DNA from: Legionellaceae bacterium UBA6148
GTDB taxonomy: Bacteria > Pseudomonadota > Gammaproteobacteria > Legionellales > Legionellaceae
Length of the DNA: 38,763 bases
Reading direction: 5' to 3'
Assembly (NCBI GenBank): GCA_002423125.1
Contig: DIUW01000013.1
Coordinates: 1-38,763, forward strand
The notes under the pieces were generated by a model. The model was not told the DNA's origin and searched no databases. It saw nothing but the letters and a program-made list of their open reading frames with translations. A program made the position numbers and the translations under genes. This document shows positions 7,147 through 16,659 of the stretch, piece after piece (position 1 is the first letter of the stretch; each line of letters begins with the position of its first letter).

Positions 7147-7181
7147 TAAGAACAATCAGCTTGGGGTTCGGTGTTCTCGGG
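7147..7181 (+). ncRNA. DGR template repeat (TR), 3' exon part (35 nt)
   Basis: TAAGAACAATCAG followed by the adenine-free GC-rich stretch identical to the VR end. It carries 7 of the 40 TR adenines; two of them (AAC to GAC, CAG to CGG) are changed in the VR. Joined to 4812-4914 it gives the complete 138-nt TR. Confidence 0.93.
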
Positions 7182-7206
7182 GTTTTAAGTAAAGCGGTTC
7201 AACCTT

Positions 7207-7238
7207 ACAGGCCATCACGCGATGGCCTGTATTTTTTT
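7207..7238 (+). terminator. Rho-independent terminator after the TR
   Basis: ACAGGCCATC-ACGC-GATGGCCTGT, a perfect 10-bp stem with a 4-nt loop, followed by ATTTTTTT. It lies 26 bp after the TR and just before the DGR RT start (7248), so it could end the template RNA and leave the RT gene to read-through. Confidence 0.88.
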
Positions 7239-7247
7239 GAGTAGAAT

Positions 7248-8468
7248 ATGACAAGTACTGACATCAATTCGACAAGGAGTGAGTCGCAAGAGGGTGGCGC
7301 AGGCGTCGCATTAGCTGATTTATTTGAAGCTTACGCTGATTGTCGCGCAAACAAACGCAACACGATGAATGCTTTATCGTTTGAGCTGGATTATGAGCAC
7401 GAGCTGATTAAGCTACACGAAGAGATGGACACCGGCCGGTACCAACCCGGTCGCTCCATTGCCTTTATTATTGAAAAGCCGGTCAAGCGAGAGATTTTCG
7501 CCGCCGATTTCCGCGACCGTGTTGTCCATCACTGGCTTATCAATAAACTCAACACGATATTCGAAAAATCGTTTATCTACGATAGCTACGCATGCCGAAA
7601 AGGGCGCGGCACCCACTTTGGCATCAAGCGTCTCGATCGTTTTATCCGGCAATGCTCCCAGAATTACACCCAAGATTGTTATGTGCTCAAACTTGATATT
7701 CAGGGTTTCTTCATGGCCATTGATAAACGAATCCTATGGGCGAAATTACGCGACTTGATTCAAGAAAAATATCAAGAAGCGGATAAAGCGATTTTACTCT
7801 CCCTGTGTCATAAAATCCTCAATAACAACCCGACTAAAAACTGTTTTATAAAAAGCAGTCGGGCATTGTGGGATGATTTACCACCAGATAAAAGCCTATT
7901 TCACTCGCCTGCGTTTTGCGGCTTACCCATTGGGAACTTAACCAGTCAAATCTTTGCCAATGTTTACTTGAATACACTCGACCATTTCATAAAGCACGAC
8001 CTTGGCATCCGTTATTATGGCCGCTATGTCGATGATAGTGTGTTGGTGCATCAGAGCCATGCCTATTTAAAAGCTGTTCTCCCCAGCATTCGCCATTTTC
8101 TTGAATCCAAATTAAAACTGACGCTGCATCCCCGAAAGCAATATTTGCAACACTACAGCAAGGGCGTTCACTTTCTTGGTGCTGTGATTAAACCGAACCA
8201 CATTACCTGCGGCAAGCGCATCAAAGGCAACCTGCATCGAGCCATCACCCAACAAAACCGCATTGCGGAAGACCATAAACCCAGCCGCGAAGAACAGGCA
8301 GCCTTTTTATCCAGCATGAACTCTTATTTGGGCCTCATGAAACATTACAACACCTACCGATTACGCAAAGGCATGCTGATTAAGCATTTATCGATATGGT
8401 GGTGGAACCTGGCTTATTTCAGCGGCGGGTGCGCCAAGCTGGTATTAAAACAAAGAACAGTTCGATGA
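7248..8468 (+). CDS. DGR-type reverse transcriptase
   Basis: 406 aa. RT motifs: RDRVVHHWLINKL (89-101), YVLKLDIQGFFMAID (145-159, first catalytic Asp), GLPIGNLTSQIFANVYLN (225-242) and YYGRYVDDSVLVH (257-268, catalytic YVDD). The IGNxxSQ form of motif 4 in place of the QGxxxSP of other RTs is the hallmark of DGR enzymes. No maturase or endonuclease domain follows. With Avd it should copy the TR RNA into adenine-mutagenised cDNA that replaces the VR. It lies 66 bp after the TR, the usual place. Its last 24 bp overlap, on the opposite strand, the 3' end of the conjugative-element gene 8445-8981. The ribosome binding site is weak. Confidence 0.94.
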   Translation: MTSTDINSTRSESQEGGAGVALADLFEAYADCRANKRNTMNALSFELDYEHELIKLHEEMDTGRYQPGRSIAFIIEKPVKREIFAADFRDRVVHHWLINKLNTIFEKSFIYDSYACRKGRGTHFGIKRLDRFIRQCSQNYTQDCYVLKLDIQGFFMAIDKRILWAKLRDLIQEKYQEADKAILLSLCHKILNNNPTKNCFIKSSRALWDDLPPDKSLFHSPAFCGLPIGNLTSQIFANVYLNTLDHFIKHDLGIRYYGRYVDDSVLVHQSHAYLKAVLPSIRHFLESKLKLTLHPRKQYLQHYSKGVHFLGAVIKPNHITCGKRIKGNLHRAITQQNRIAEDHKPSREEQAAFLSSMNSYLGLMKHYNTYRLRKGMLIKHLSIWWWNLAYFSGGCAKLVLKQRTVR

Positions 8469-8981
8469 ATAAGGCGATGGTTTACCTTGAATTTTTGTCG
8501 CAGGCATCAGTAAAAAATCACTCAACACCCGATTGGCTGTTTTCTGATTAATTTGAATATTTCCAAAGTAAATTTCATCGGTTTCAAAACAACCCGCAAG
8601 GCGAAGCAATTTTATCACGCCCACTAATTTATCGTAAGCCACAAGAAATCCGACGAGCAGCATTGCCAATCGATTACTGACAAAAATCGTTGGTCTAAAT
8701 TGCGTGATATAACGGATTGCTTGCCCACCGAATTTTCTTTTGGCAAGCAGCGCTTCAAATCGGGTGGTTTCGTTCGTGAAGTGCTGAATAAGCTCCTGCA
8801 GTTTTTGTTCTATCTTTTGATAGGCCAACAGCGCGGCCGACTCTTGTTGATTACACCGATTCATCACTCGATTGAATTGATGCAAAATAGCGTCAATAAA
8901 CAGCCTGTCGCCGTTTATTTTTCTCTCAAATAATTGGTGTACTTCGCGGGTTTTCAGTTCGATTTCAATGCGGGCTTTCAT
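8445..8981 (-). CDS. integrating conjugative element protein, PFL_4669/TIGR03761-like (AcaB-related)
   Basis: 178 aa. The N-terminus IEIELKTREVHQLFERK, the helical middle and FVSNRLAMLLVGFLVAYDKL follow the pattern of the PFL_4669 family of ICE proteins (DUF1845/AcaB-like), found beside traD-type genes; function poorly known. It starts in the stop of traD (ATGA overlap at 8978-8981), so the two form one operon. The family usually runs some 30-40 residues longer. The C-terminal end KPSPYSSNCSLF overlaps the DGR RT end and may have been altered when the DGR cassette arrived. Confidence 0.65.
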   Translation of the reverse strand: MKARIEIELKTREVHQLFERKINGDRLFIDAILHQFNRVMNRCNQQESAALLAYQKIEQKLQELIQHFTNETTRFEALLAKRKFGGQAIRYITQFRPTIFVSNRLAMLLVGFLVAYDKLVGVIKLLRLAGCFETDEIYFGNIQINQKTANRVLSDFLLMPATKIQGKPSPYSSNCSLF

Positions 8982-10987
8982 GAGCTGACCTCTTGACTGG
9001 ATTGTTGGTTCATATTGCGTATGACGCTTTTTATGTCCTTTGGCGCCAACCCATCATTGAACGGCAGTGGAATTCTGATTTTGTAGAGTTCGCCGCCGTT
9101 GACGAGGACAAACGCTTGGCCTTTGGGTAGCGAGATGATGTCATTGACTTCAAGCATGGGTACGGCGGTGGTTTGTACGCGGTCTTCATTGGTGGTGTTG
9201 AAATACACGCCATCTTCACCGCGAGGCGTGTCATTGACCATGGAGACTTGGGCATGACCAACGACGCCAACTTGGGGAAGGACTTTGACGAGTAGATTGG
9301 CCGTTTCTTCGTTTTTGACTCGAAGCATGATGAGGGTATTGAGATTGCCTTCGGTGACCTCGGCCTTGGCTCTTGAGCCGAGTGCGACTTCCATGTCTTG
9401 TTTGGTTTGCGCGTAGGCGGTGACCTGGAAGCCGGCACCTCCGGCTTTGTTGAGTATTTTTACAAAGGAATCTTGAATGATTTCGGAAAGTTCGTCGCAG
9501 TGTAAGTTGAGTCGATAGTTGGCGTTGCTTTCTTTGTAGATTTTCCCGGCGGTTGAGACTAAATCGGATAGAAAGGCTTTACCTACGGCTTGCGCTATGT
9601 TGGGGTTGGTTAGGCTGTCAAGGCCAATGTAGATGACTTGCTTTTGCTTGATGGCGGTCATAAGTTCAATTTCGCAGGGGCTTTTGTGGAATGAGAAAAT
9701 AGTGGATGCGTTACTTTTGTTGATTTCCGATAAGACTGGGCCAACGCTTGCGGTGATTTTGTCGTAGTAGCTTTTGTCCATGATGGCGGCGTCGAACAGG
9801 TCGATGAGGACTTGATCGTGTAGGCTTTCGACACGTCCTTCTGTGATGGTTTTGGTGATGTGGTCTTTTAAGTATTGCACAACGGCTTTGAAGCGCTCCA
9901 TAGGCGGCGCGGTTTTTCCGAACTTATCAACCCGGCAGTCGTTGTCACTGATGATTCGGTCAATGTGATTTTGATAGTTCGTGTCGTGTTTTGATAAGGT
10001 GGAATCAGCGTAGGTCATGAGCAGTTGATCGAGACGGCTGATGTAGAAGGCGATGGATTTATACGTGATGGGTTGCTGCATTTCCTCAAGACAAATGGCC
10101 ACGATGTTGATGTATTTCCATGCGAAGGCAGCGAATTGTTTACCTTCGCCTTAGGCCGATATGGCATCCGTGACGCGGGTCGCGACTTCACTGACCTGGT
10201 CGAAGTTTTTGAGTGGATTGTAATGGGCGGAAAGCTCGGGAAAGCCAAGATGCACGATGCGAAAATCATTGAGTCGGTTGGCTGCATTGCAGGCGGAGTA
10301 CATGTCGCGAACCAGCTCTAAATCGCCTTTTGGATCGACAACAATGACCGATGTGCCGTTGCGAATATCTTGATTAATGAGGATGCTGGCGAGTCTGGTT
10401 TTACCAACGCGTGTTGTGCCAACGACGAAGGTATGACCGACGCGGACATCTTGAGGGATATAAACGGGCTTGTCTTGTTCGCCGAGCCCGTGCAGGTATG
10501 GACTTCCGCCAACAGGAGGGTCGGGTTTGAAGGGGTTTAATCCAGAGTGATGACTGAGTAGTTTGGCCACAAACGTTGTTTCATGATGTTGGCAATAGGC
10601 GCAAACAGCTTGATACGTTTTTCCTCGTTGCATGAAGGATTCATTTTTGATTTGCTTGATTTGATGTAACCGTTGAGTGTGGTGCGGAAACCAGCGAAAG
10701 CCTCGCCCGATGAAAAGCCATTGCGCTGATGCAGGGACTTGACGGGTGGATAATGCGTAATAAGGCATGGTGATTAAACGGCGGTGAAAGCGTTTTATTT
10801 TAAAAGCTTGATAGCCACGGCAGAGGCCTAAACCTCCGAGACTAAATCCTGCGTAATACCCCATGGTTTGTGTGAGTAAAAACAGATGCGGCCTGCTCAG
10901 CGCGAGTAAGGACAATGCCAGACAAGTCATGCTGTTATAAATTTCAGTCGGCTCGCGTAACAGGTTTTCGACAGGGTAATTGCTCAT
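8978..10987 (-). pseudogene. traD: conjugative coupling protein TraD (SXT/TOL type), split by one in-frame stop
   Basis: One reading frame of about 670 codons is interrupted by a single TAA (10151-10153 on the plus strand) with no frameshift: ...VTDAISA-stop-GEGKQFAAFAWKYINIV.... The N-terminal part (ATG at 10985-10987) has transmembrane segments, Walker A VGTTRVGKTRLA and IVVDPKGDLELV. The C-terminal part continues with FAAFAWKYINIVA and LHCDELSEII, the Walker-B-like acidic pair, then the RNxxTP-like end. TraD is the ATPase that links the relaxosome to the type IV secretion channel. GAA or CAA to TAA would explain the stop. The gene is probably inactive unless the stop is read through. The upstream membrane-protein frame ends 2 nt before the start. 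Confidence 0.85.
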
Positions 10988-10989
10988 GA

Positions 10990-11228
10990 TTATTTCCACC
11001 CTGCGAGTAATTCAAAGAACGCTATGGCTGCGACTAAGTACCAGTGTGCAGTGATGGCGGTTTTGATTTGGGCTATTTCAGGACTGCTATTTAGACGTGT
11101 GATGCTAAGCTTGATAAGCCAAGGCCAGAGCCAAAATAATGCTAAGTAAAAGCAGGTATGTGCCAAGAGGAACTGAAGTTGATGGGTATTAAAAAATGCT
11201 CGTACTTGGTTGAGTTGATGAGTATGGG
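10990..11228 (-). pseudogene. C-terminal fragment of a membrane protein of the conjugative element
   Basis: About 79 codons in one frame ending at TAA (10990-10992), just upstream of traD. It contains two hydrophobic segments, LLAHTCFYLALFWLWPWL and HWYLVAAIAFFELLAGW. No start codon or upstream part is present: the sequence changes at about 11214-11235 into the truncated integrase on the other strand. In SXT/TOL-type ICEs a small membrane protein is coded upstream of traD, but I cannot name this family with certainty. Confidence 0.55.
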
Positions 11229-11912
11229 TTAACCTGGTTGGCTAATGCCCCCAAGATTAAACTCTTGCCTGAGCATGATTTACGTAAGCCATATCCGATT
11301 AACTGGGGTGAGCAACACCGGCTTTTTAATGAGCTACCCTCCCATCTCGAACAAATGGCGTTGTTTGCTGTGAATACGGGATGTCGAGATCAGGAGATTT
11401 GTGAGTTGCGTTGGGAGTGGGAAATTAGCATTCCTGAGATGCCACATATCATGGTGTTTATCATACCGGCTGAGCTGGTAAAAAATGGTGAGGAGCGGCT
11501 GGTTGTTTGTAACGATGCAGCCAGATCAGTTGTGAATACTGAACGAGGAAAACATCCTACCCATGTGTTTAGCTTTAGAGGAAGGCCATTAGCCCGTATC
11601 TTATCAATGGGCTGGAGGACAGCTCGAGTTAAAGCTGAATTGTCACAGGTAAGGGTGCATGACTTGAAGCATACCTTCGGTAGGCGCTTACGTGCAGCCG
11701 GAGTGAGTTTTGAAGATAGACAGGATTTGCTGGGACATCGTTCAGGGCGAATTACCACTCATTATTCATCAGCTGAGTTAGAGAACCTTTTTGAAGCAGC
11801 TAACAAAGTTTGTGAAAAGCAAAAAAGTGGGGTTGTTTTAACACTGTTGCGAAAAACAAATTTTAAACCGGGACTGGTTGTAAGCGAGGGTGCAAAAACA
11901 GTTTCATTGTGA
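11214..11912 (+). pseudogene. tyrosine recombinase (integrase), catalytic half only
   Basis: The frame opens after TGA at 11211-11213 and reads TWLANAPKIKLLPE..., a typical inner part of tRNA-island integrases rather than an N-terminus; TTG at 11238 is only a formal start. Catalytic features are present: TGCRDQEICELRW (first Arg), VHDLKHTFGRRLRAAG (His-x-x-Arg box), DLLGHRSGRITTHYSS (LGH and nucleophile Tyr). The core-binding half (~170 aa) is missing. The gene points at the 3' end of the tRNA 83 bp away, the normal arrangement of an integrated island, so this is the remnant of an integration module cut by a second rearrangement at ~11.22 kb. Confidence 0.8.
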
Positions 11913-11994
11913 AATTTGCATCCAGCTCCCGAAGAAGTCCCGAAGGGGTTTTTAGGGACAGAGGAAATCGAATGTAAGTCATTGATTTATATGA

Positions 11995-12068
<74 letters not shown>

Positions 12069-12108
12069 CTGCGGAGAGTATTGTAAACTTAAATGCCGCG
12101 CAATTCTA

Positions 12109-14001
12109 CTATTTTTCATCTCCTTCTAGAAAACTTCGTAGTTTTTCAGATCGAGATGGGTGACGCAGCTTTCTTAAGGCTTTTGCTTCAATTTGACGAA
12201 TACGTTCACGAGTTACATCAAATTGTTTGCCAACTTCTTCCAGGGTGTGATCGGTGTTCATTTCGATACCAAAACGCATCCTTAATACTTTTGCTTCACG
12301 AGGTGTTAGTGTTTCAAGAATCTCAAGCGTTGCTTCGCGTAAACCTTCTGCCGTAGCGCAGTCGATAGGTGACTCCATGTTGCTGTCTTCTATAAAATCA
12401 CCTAAATGCGAGTCATCGTCATCGCCAACGGGTGTTTCCATAGAAATAGGTTCTTTAGCAATTTTGAGAACCTTACGTATTTTGTCCTCACTTAACTCCA
12501 TTTTTTCAGCCAGTTCTTCAGGAGATGCTTCTCTCCCTGTTTCTTGTAAAATCTGCCGTGAAATTCGATTGAGTTTGTTAATGGTCTCAATCATGTGGAC
12601 GGGTATTCGAATCGTTCGAGCTTGATCCGCAATGGATCGAGTGATGGCTTGGCGAATCCACCAAGTTGCGTAAGTGGAAAATTTATAACCACGACGGTAT
12701 TCAAATTTGTCGACCGCTTTCATTAGGCCAATATTTCCCTCTTGAATTAAATCAAGAAATTGAAGGCCTCGGTTTGTATATTTTTTAGCGATTGAAATCA
12801 CTAAACGTAAATTCGCTTCGACCATTTCTTTTTTAGCACGACGGGCCTTAGCTTCTCCAATGGACATTTGACGATTGATTTCTTTAATTTCATGGATCGT
12901 TAAGGTGTATTCCTGTTCAAAGAGCGCAAGTTTTGATTGGACCAACTTGATTTCTTTAGAATACTCTTCAAGTCGTGAAAGATTCAATTGTTTGGAGTGT
13001 TTGCTGATCAGTGCTTCAATCCATGAAAGATCTGTTTCTTGACCAGGGAATGTGTCAATAAATAATTTTCTAGGAATGTGCGCTTTTTCAATGCAAAGGC
13101 GCATGATGTTTCGCTCAAAATCACGAATATGATTACGCAATTGTCTGTAGTGGCGTGTGAGACGATCAACCTGTCTTGACGTCAATTTTAGTTTAAGGAA
13201 ACTTTCGGACATCACAGCAAGCAATGCAACGGTTTTTTCATTCGTTCGGCCATGTTTTTCGATAGAGATCATTGCATTAGCATGCGTTTCTCGTAATTCA
13301 TCAAAATAAATTTTAGCTTGTTCTGGATTAGGGCCGAAGTCCTCAACAGCGATCTCACCACCGTCCTCATCCTCCTCCCCAATCAGGATCTCTCGAACAC
13401 CTTCTTCATCGGCAGATTTGATAAGCGTAGTCGCATCAGGAGAATGCTCTTCAAGCATTGAACCGATATTAGAGGGTGGTGCTTCATCCGGTGCATCAGA
13501 GAATCCACTGATAATATCACTTAGACGCATTTCTTCTTGTGTGTAGCGGTCATAATCAGTTAGTACTAATTGTACTGTTTCAGGGTATTGTGCTAATGCT
13601 TGCAATACCTGGTAGATTCCCTCTTCGATACGTTTGGCAATGACGATTTCGCCTTCGCGTGTAAGAAGCTCCACTGTGCCCATTTCACGCATATACATAC
13701 GAACGGTATCGCTGGTTCTGCCGGTTTCTTTATTCAGCGAAGCGATAATATTGGCCGCCTCTTCGACGTCTTCAGGAACTTCTTCAGTCGAGCCATAAAG
13801 GGCTAATTCATCTTCGCTTGGAGGATGTTCGTATACCCGGATGTTCATGTTTTCCAGCATACTAATGATTACATCAAAATGCTCTGTATCAACAATGTTG
13901 GGTAATAGATCGTTAATTTGGGAGTAAGTCAGGTAATTTTGCTCTTTTCCAAGACTTATCGCTTTGGTAATTTGGGTCTGTTGTTGCTCTTGGTCATTCA
14001 T
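12109..14001 (-). CDS. rpoD: primary sigma factor RpoD (sigma-70)
   Basis: About 630 aa. Region 1.1 is followed by an acidic non-conserved insert (EEDEDGGEIAVEDFGPNPEQ). Then come region 2 with EYRRGYKFSTYATWWIRQ and ITRSIADQARTIRIPVHM (-10 recognition), region 3 (RISRQILQETGREASPEELA) and region 4.2 TLEEVGKQFDVTRERIRQIE (-35 binding), ending KLRSFLEGDEK. It directs RNA polymerase to housekeeping promoters. ATG at 14001 (MNDQEQQQ) is preferred to GTG at 14013. The usual upstream neighbours rpsU-dnaG are absent; a hypothetical gene stands there instead. Confidence 0.97.
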   Translation of the reverse strand: MNDQEQQQTQITKAISLGKEQNYLTYSQINDLLPNIVDTEHFDVIISMLENMNIRVYEHPPSEDELALYGSTEEVPEDVEEAANIIASLNKETGRTSDTVRMYMREMGTVELLTREGEIVIAKRIEEGIYQVLQALAQYPETVQLVLTDYDRYTQEEMRLSDIISGFSDAPDEAPPSNIGSMLEEHSPDATTLIKSADEEGVREILIGEEDEDGGEIAVEDFGPNPEQAKIYFDELRETHANAMISIEKHGRTNEKTVALLAVMSESFLKLKLTSRQVDRLTRHYRQLRNHIRDFERNIMRLCIEKAHIPRKLFIDTFPGQETDLSWIEALISKHSKQLNLSRLEEYSKEIKLVQSKLALFEQEYTLTIHEIKEINRQMSIGEAKARRAKKEMVEANLRLVISIAKKYTNRGLQFLDLIQEGNIGLMKAVDKFEYRRGYKFSTYATWWIRQAITRSIADQARTIRIPVHMIETINKLNRISRQILQETGREASPEELAEKMELSEDKIRKVLKIAKEPISMETPVGDDDDSHLGDFIEDSNMESPIDCATAEGLREATLEILETLTPREAKVLRMRFGIEMNTDHTLEEVGKQFDVTRERIRQIEAKALRKLRHPSRSEKLRSFLEGDEK

Positions 14002-14238
14002 AGTTAAAACCACTCACAGAAGGTAGCGTTTCAAGATACTTTTTCAATACTCGTAAGTTTTGAAAAGATAATTTAGCCTAAATTCAGCACATTAGCGGTT
14101 CTCGCGACGATTCAATTGCCAAGCTTTAGGTTTAAAAATGGTTGATTATAAACCGGAAGCGAAAAACATACCAGTTTATTCGGATCTGTTATTCCGATCT
14201 GTGTAGCGGCAAAGTAGAAATATTCCTTTTGGGTCGCA

Positions 14239-15081
14239 TCACAATTTGCCATAGACAGGGCGGGAGCAACTCGACTCTTCACGCAGTGCTTCAGTTGGGG
14301 GCGTTTGCGTTTCCTTATCATCCTTCACAACGGCTGGAATGTTGAACAGTGGAGGATAGTGCTGCTGCATAAATAAGGGGGAAAACATTCTATTTCGTGC
14401 TGGATTTGGCTCGCGTTTTTCAGTAGCAGGCGCAGCTAATTTTGTTTGTAAGGCCGCGATTTGATGCCTTAATTCTGCAATCAGGTCGTCTTTTTTAGAT
14501 GATTCGTTTTGTAGGCGCGCATTTTCGGACCGAAGATGATTGGGCTCCACTTCGTTTTGGTAAGACTGCACCAGTAAATCGACTTTGGAAGGAATGATTT
14601 TATCGGTATATTCATTTGCATCGATCTCTGCATTTGTCTGCTCAATATCCCATAATTCCTTTAATGTTTTACTGATTGCCTCTCCCATGTTGGAGTACGT
14701 ACCATTGGAATTTAGAAAACCATGATAGGCAATGCCCGATTTTGATTTATAGAGCGATGTTTGGCTTGTCACACAGAGTGTACTTAAGAGGGTAAATAAC
14801 TCGACAAGCGTCTCTCTTATATGTGCTTGTTGATCTTCGCCTAGAAATGCATTGTCGTGGGTGAATGAGTTCAGTCGAACAATCACGGGAAGTAAGGCAT
14901 TGAGCAAGGGAAGATCAGTTTTGTCGTATTGAGTTGATTCTTCGATAAGGCGAGCTAATTCCTTGTTGAGTAGTCCCATTTTGAGTGACTCGAGGGAGGG
15001 GGTGTTTGAATTTCTTGTGGAAGAATGTTGTTCGAGGATGACTTCAATTAGCTTATCTTTTATAGCATGCAATGTAGACAT
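14239..15081 (-). CDS. hypothetical protein with coiled coil
   Basis: 280 aa, not recognised. It is soluble, has no signal peptide and is mostly helical. A coiled coil is likely around residues 185-215 (SENARLQNESSKKDDLIAEL). The tail is Pro/Glu/Thr-rich and polar (KETQTPPTEALREESS). In Legionellales such orphan helical proteins with a Glu-rich stretch near the C-terminus are sometimes Dot/Icm effectors; this is only a suggestion. It lies upstream of rpoD on the same strand with a 225-bp gap. The AT-rich leader region (15082-15347) contains hairpin TTGTTGC-CTGA-GCAACAA at 15102-15119. Confidence 0.6.
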   Translation of the reverse strand: MSTLHAIKDKLIEVILEQHSSTRNSNTPSLESLKMGLLNKELARLIEESTQYDKTDLPLLNALLPVIVRLNSFTHDNAFLGEDQQAHIRETLVELFTLLSTLCVTSQTSLYKSKSGIAYHGFLNSNGTYSNMGEAISKTLKELWDIEQTNAEIDANEYTDKIIPSKVDLLVQSYQNEVEPNHLRSENARLQNESSKKDDLIAELRHQIAALQTKLAAPATEKREPNPARNRMFSPLFMQQHYPPLFNIPAVVKDDKETQTPPTEALREESSCSRPVYGKL

Positions 15082-15347
15082 TAAGATTCACCATTATTAT
15101 TTTGTTGCCTGAGCAACAACATCAATTTTTTATTATCTTATTCTTGTGTTACTGCTTGTGCAATAGCATTGTTCATATAAAAGACAGTGTTTTCTTTTAC
15201 TCAGTTTCGATGCGAATTTGAAATTGTGACAGGATATGTAATTCGATTAAATTTGTGTTACAATTGACTAACAAATATTCACACTAAATTGGGTCCAGCA
15301 AGCAATTCGATGTTCACTGCATACCGTATTACTAATAAGGAAACACC

Positions 15348-16631
15348 ATGATTTTTTCAGCACTGGGTTTAATAGAGCCCTTAACGCGATCGATTATTGA
15401 GCAGGGTTACACTGAGCCTACTCCAATTCAAGCACAAGCAATTCCGGCGATATTAAGTGGCCGCGATGTATTGGCTTCAGCACAAACTGGCACAGGTAAA
15501 ACAGCTGGGTTTGTGTTACCTATTTTACAACTGTTGAATGGAAAAGCACGAGCAAGTAATAATTGTGTTAAGGTACTTATCCTCACGCCAACACGGGAGC
15601 TTGCTGGGCAAGTTCAAGAAAGCGTTCAACAGTATGGTCGTCATTTGTCGAGTCGTTCGACTGTGGTGTTTGGCGGTGTAAAAATCAATCCTCAAATGAT
15701 GAAGTTGCGCGGTGGCGTTGAGATTTTAGTGGCAACACCGGGGCGCTTGATGGATTTATATCAGCAGCACGCCGTTAAATTCGATGAAATTGACACGTTT
15801 GTGCTCGATGAAGCCGATCGGATGCTTGATATGGGCTTTGTGCATGAAATTAAGCGAATTATCAAATTATTACCAAGAAAACGTCAAAATTTATTGTTTT
15901 CAGCCACTTTTTCAGATGAAATTCGTACTCTCGTGAAAGGAATATTAAATGAACCCATTGAGATCGACGTTGCGATTCGAAATGCTACTGCTGGTGCAGT
16001 TAAACAGACGGTACATCCCGTTGATAAAGGTCGTAAAACGGATTTACTGAGTCATTTGATTCATAAAAACAAATGGGGACAAACACTCGTATTTTCTCGT
16101 ACTAAACATGGAGCAAACCGGTTAGTAAAAGATCTCGCTGAAGCACAGATTCATGCGGCCGCTATTCATGGTAACAAATCGCAAGCACAACGAACTAAAG
16201 TCCTTGCTGATTTTAAATCAGGCGAAATTCATGTGTTAGTTGCAACCGATATTGCTGCACGTGGGATAGATATTGATCAGTTACCCTATGTTGTCAATTT
16301 TGATTTACCCAATGTGCCGGAAGATTATGTGCATCGCATCGGACGTACAGGTCGCGCTGGCTCATCAGGTATTGCCGTGTCGCTTGTGAGTGCGGATGAA
16401 GTTTCTTATTTATTAGCAATAGAAAAATTGATTAAGCGAAAATTGGAACGCATCGAAATCGATGATTTTGAACCGCGCCATACCTTGCCTATTGGAAGAG
16501 AAGGAGCGCCACCGCAGAGAAAAAATCATACCAATAATCGGCAATCGACAGAAAAATCTCGTTCTGCTGGTAAGAACGCCCCGAGAAAATCAGCTGGGAA
16601 TGATGCTTCTAAAAAGCGGTTTGTAAAATAG
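15348..16631 (+). CDS. rhlE: DEAD-box ATP-dependent RNA helicase, RhlE-like
   Basis: 427 aa. Motifs in order: Q motif GYTEPTPIQAQAIPAIL, I AQTGTGKTAGF, Ia PTREL, II VLDEADRMLDMGF, III SAT, IV TLVFSRTKHGAN, V VATDIAARGIDID and VI HRIGRTGRAG. A basic, low-complexity tail (NNRQSTEKSRSAGKNAPRKS) fits RhlE. It unwinds short RNA duplexes in ribosome assembly and mRNA decay. The start follows AAGGAAACACC. The 266-bp AT-rich upstream region may carry a long leader. Confidence 0.92.
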   Translation: MIFSALGLIEPLTRSIIEQGYTEPTPIQAQAIPAILSGRDVLASAQTGTGKTAGFVLPILQLLNGKARASNNCVKVLILTPTRELAGQVQESVQQYGRHLSSRSTVVFGGVKINPQMMKLRGGVEILVATPGRLMDLYQQHAVKFDEIDTFVLDEADRMLDMGFVHEIKRIIKLLPRKRQNLLFSATFSDEIRTLVKGILNEPIEIDVAIRNATAGAVKQTVHPVDKGRKTDLLSHLIHKNKWGQTLVFSRTKHGANRLVKDLAEAQIHAAAIHGNKSQAQRTKVLADFKSGEIHVLVATDIAARGIDIDQLPYVVNFDLPNVPEDYVHRIGRTGRAGSSGIAVSLVSADEVSYLLAIEKLIKRKLERIEIDDFEPRHTLPIGREGAPPQRKNHTNNRQSTEKSRSAGKNAPRKSAGNDASKKRFVK

Positions 16632-16659
16632 TAGGGGCGATCGGTCGCCGGTTGAGCCA

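Noticed and set aside
5526..8468. Both RT genes as parts of one retron or CRISPR-associated RT.
   Set aside because: The first has maturase motifs and a group II domain V; the second has the DGR IGNxxSQ motif with Avd/TR/VR; no CRISPR array or retron msr-msd is seen.
11913..11960. Possible terminator CCCGAAGGGGTTTTT after the truncated integrase.
   Set aside because: Stem of only 3-5 bp; too weak to call.
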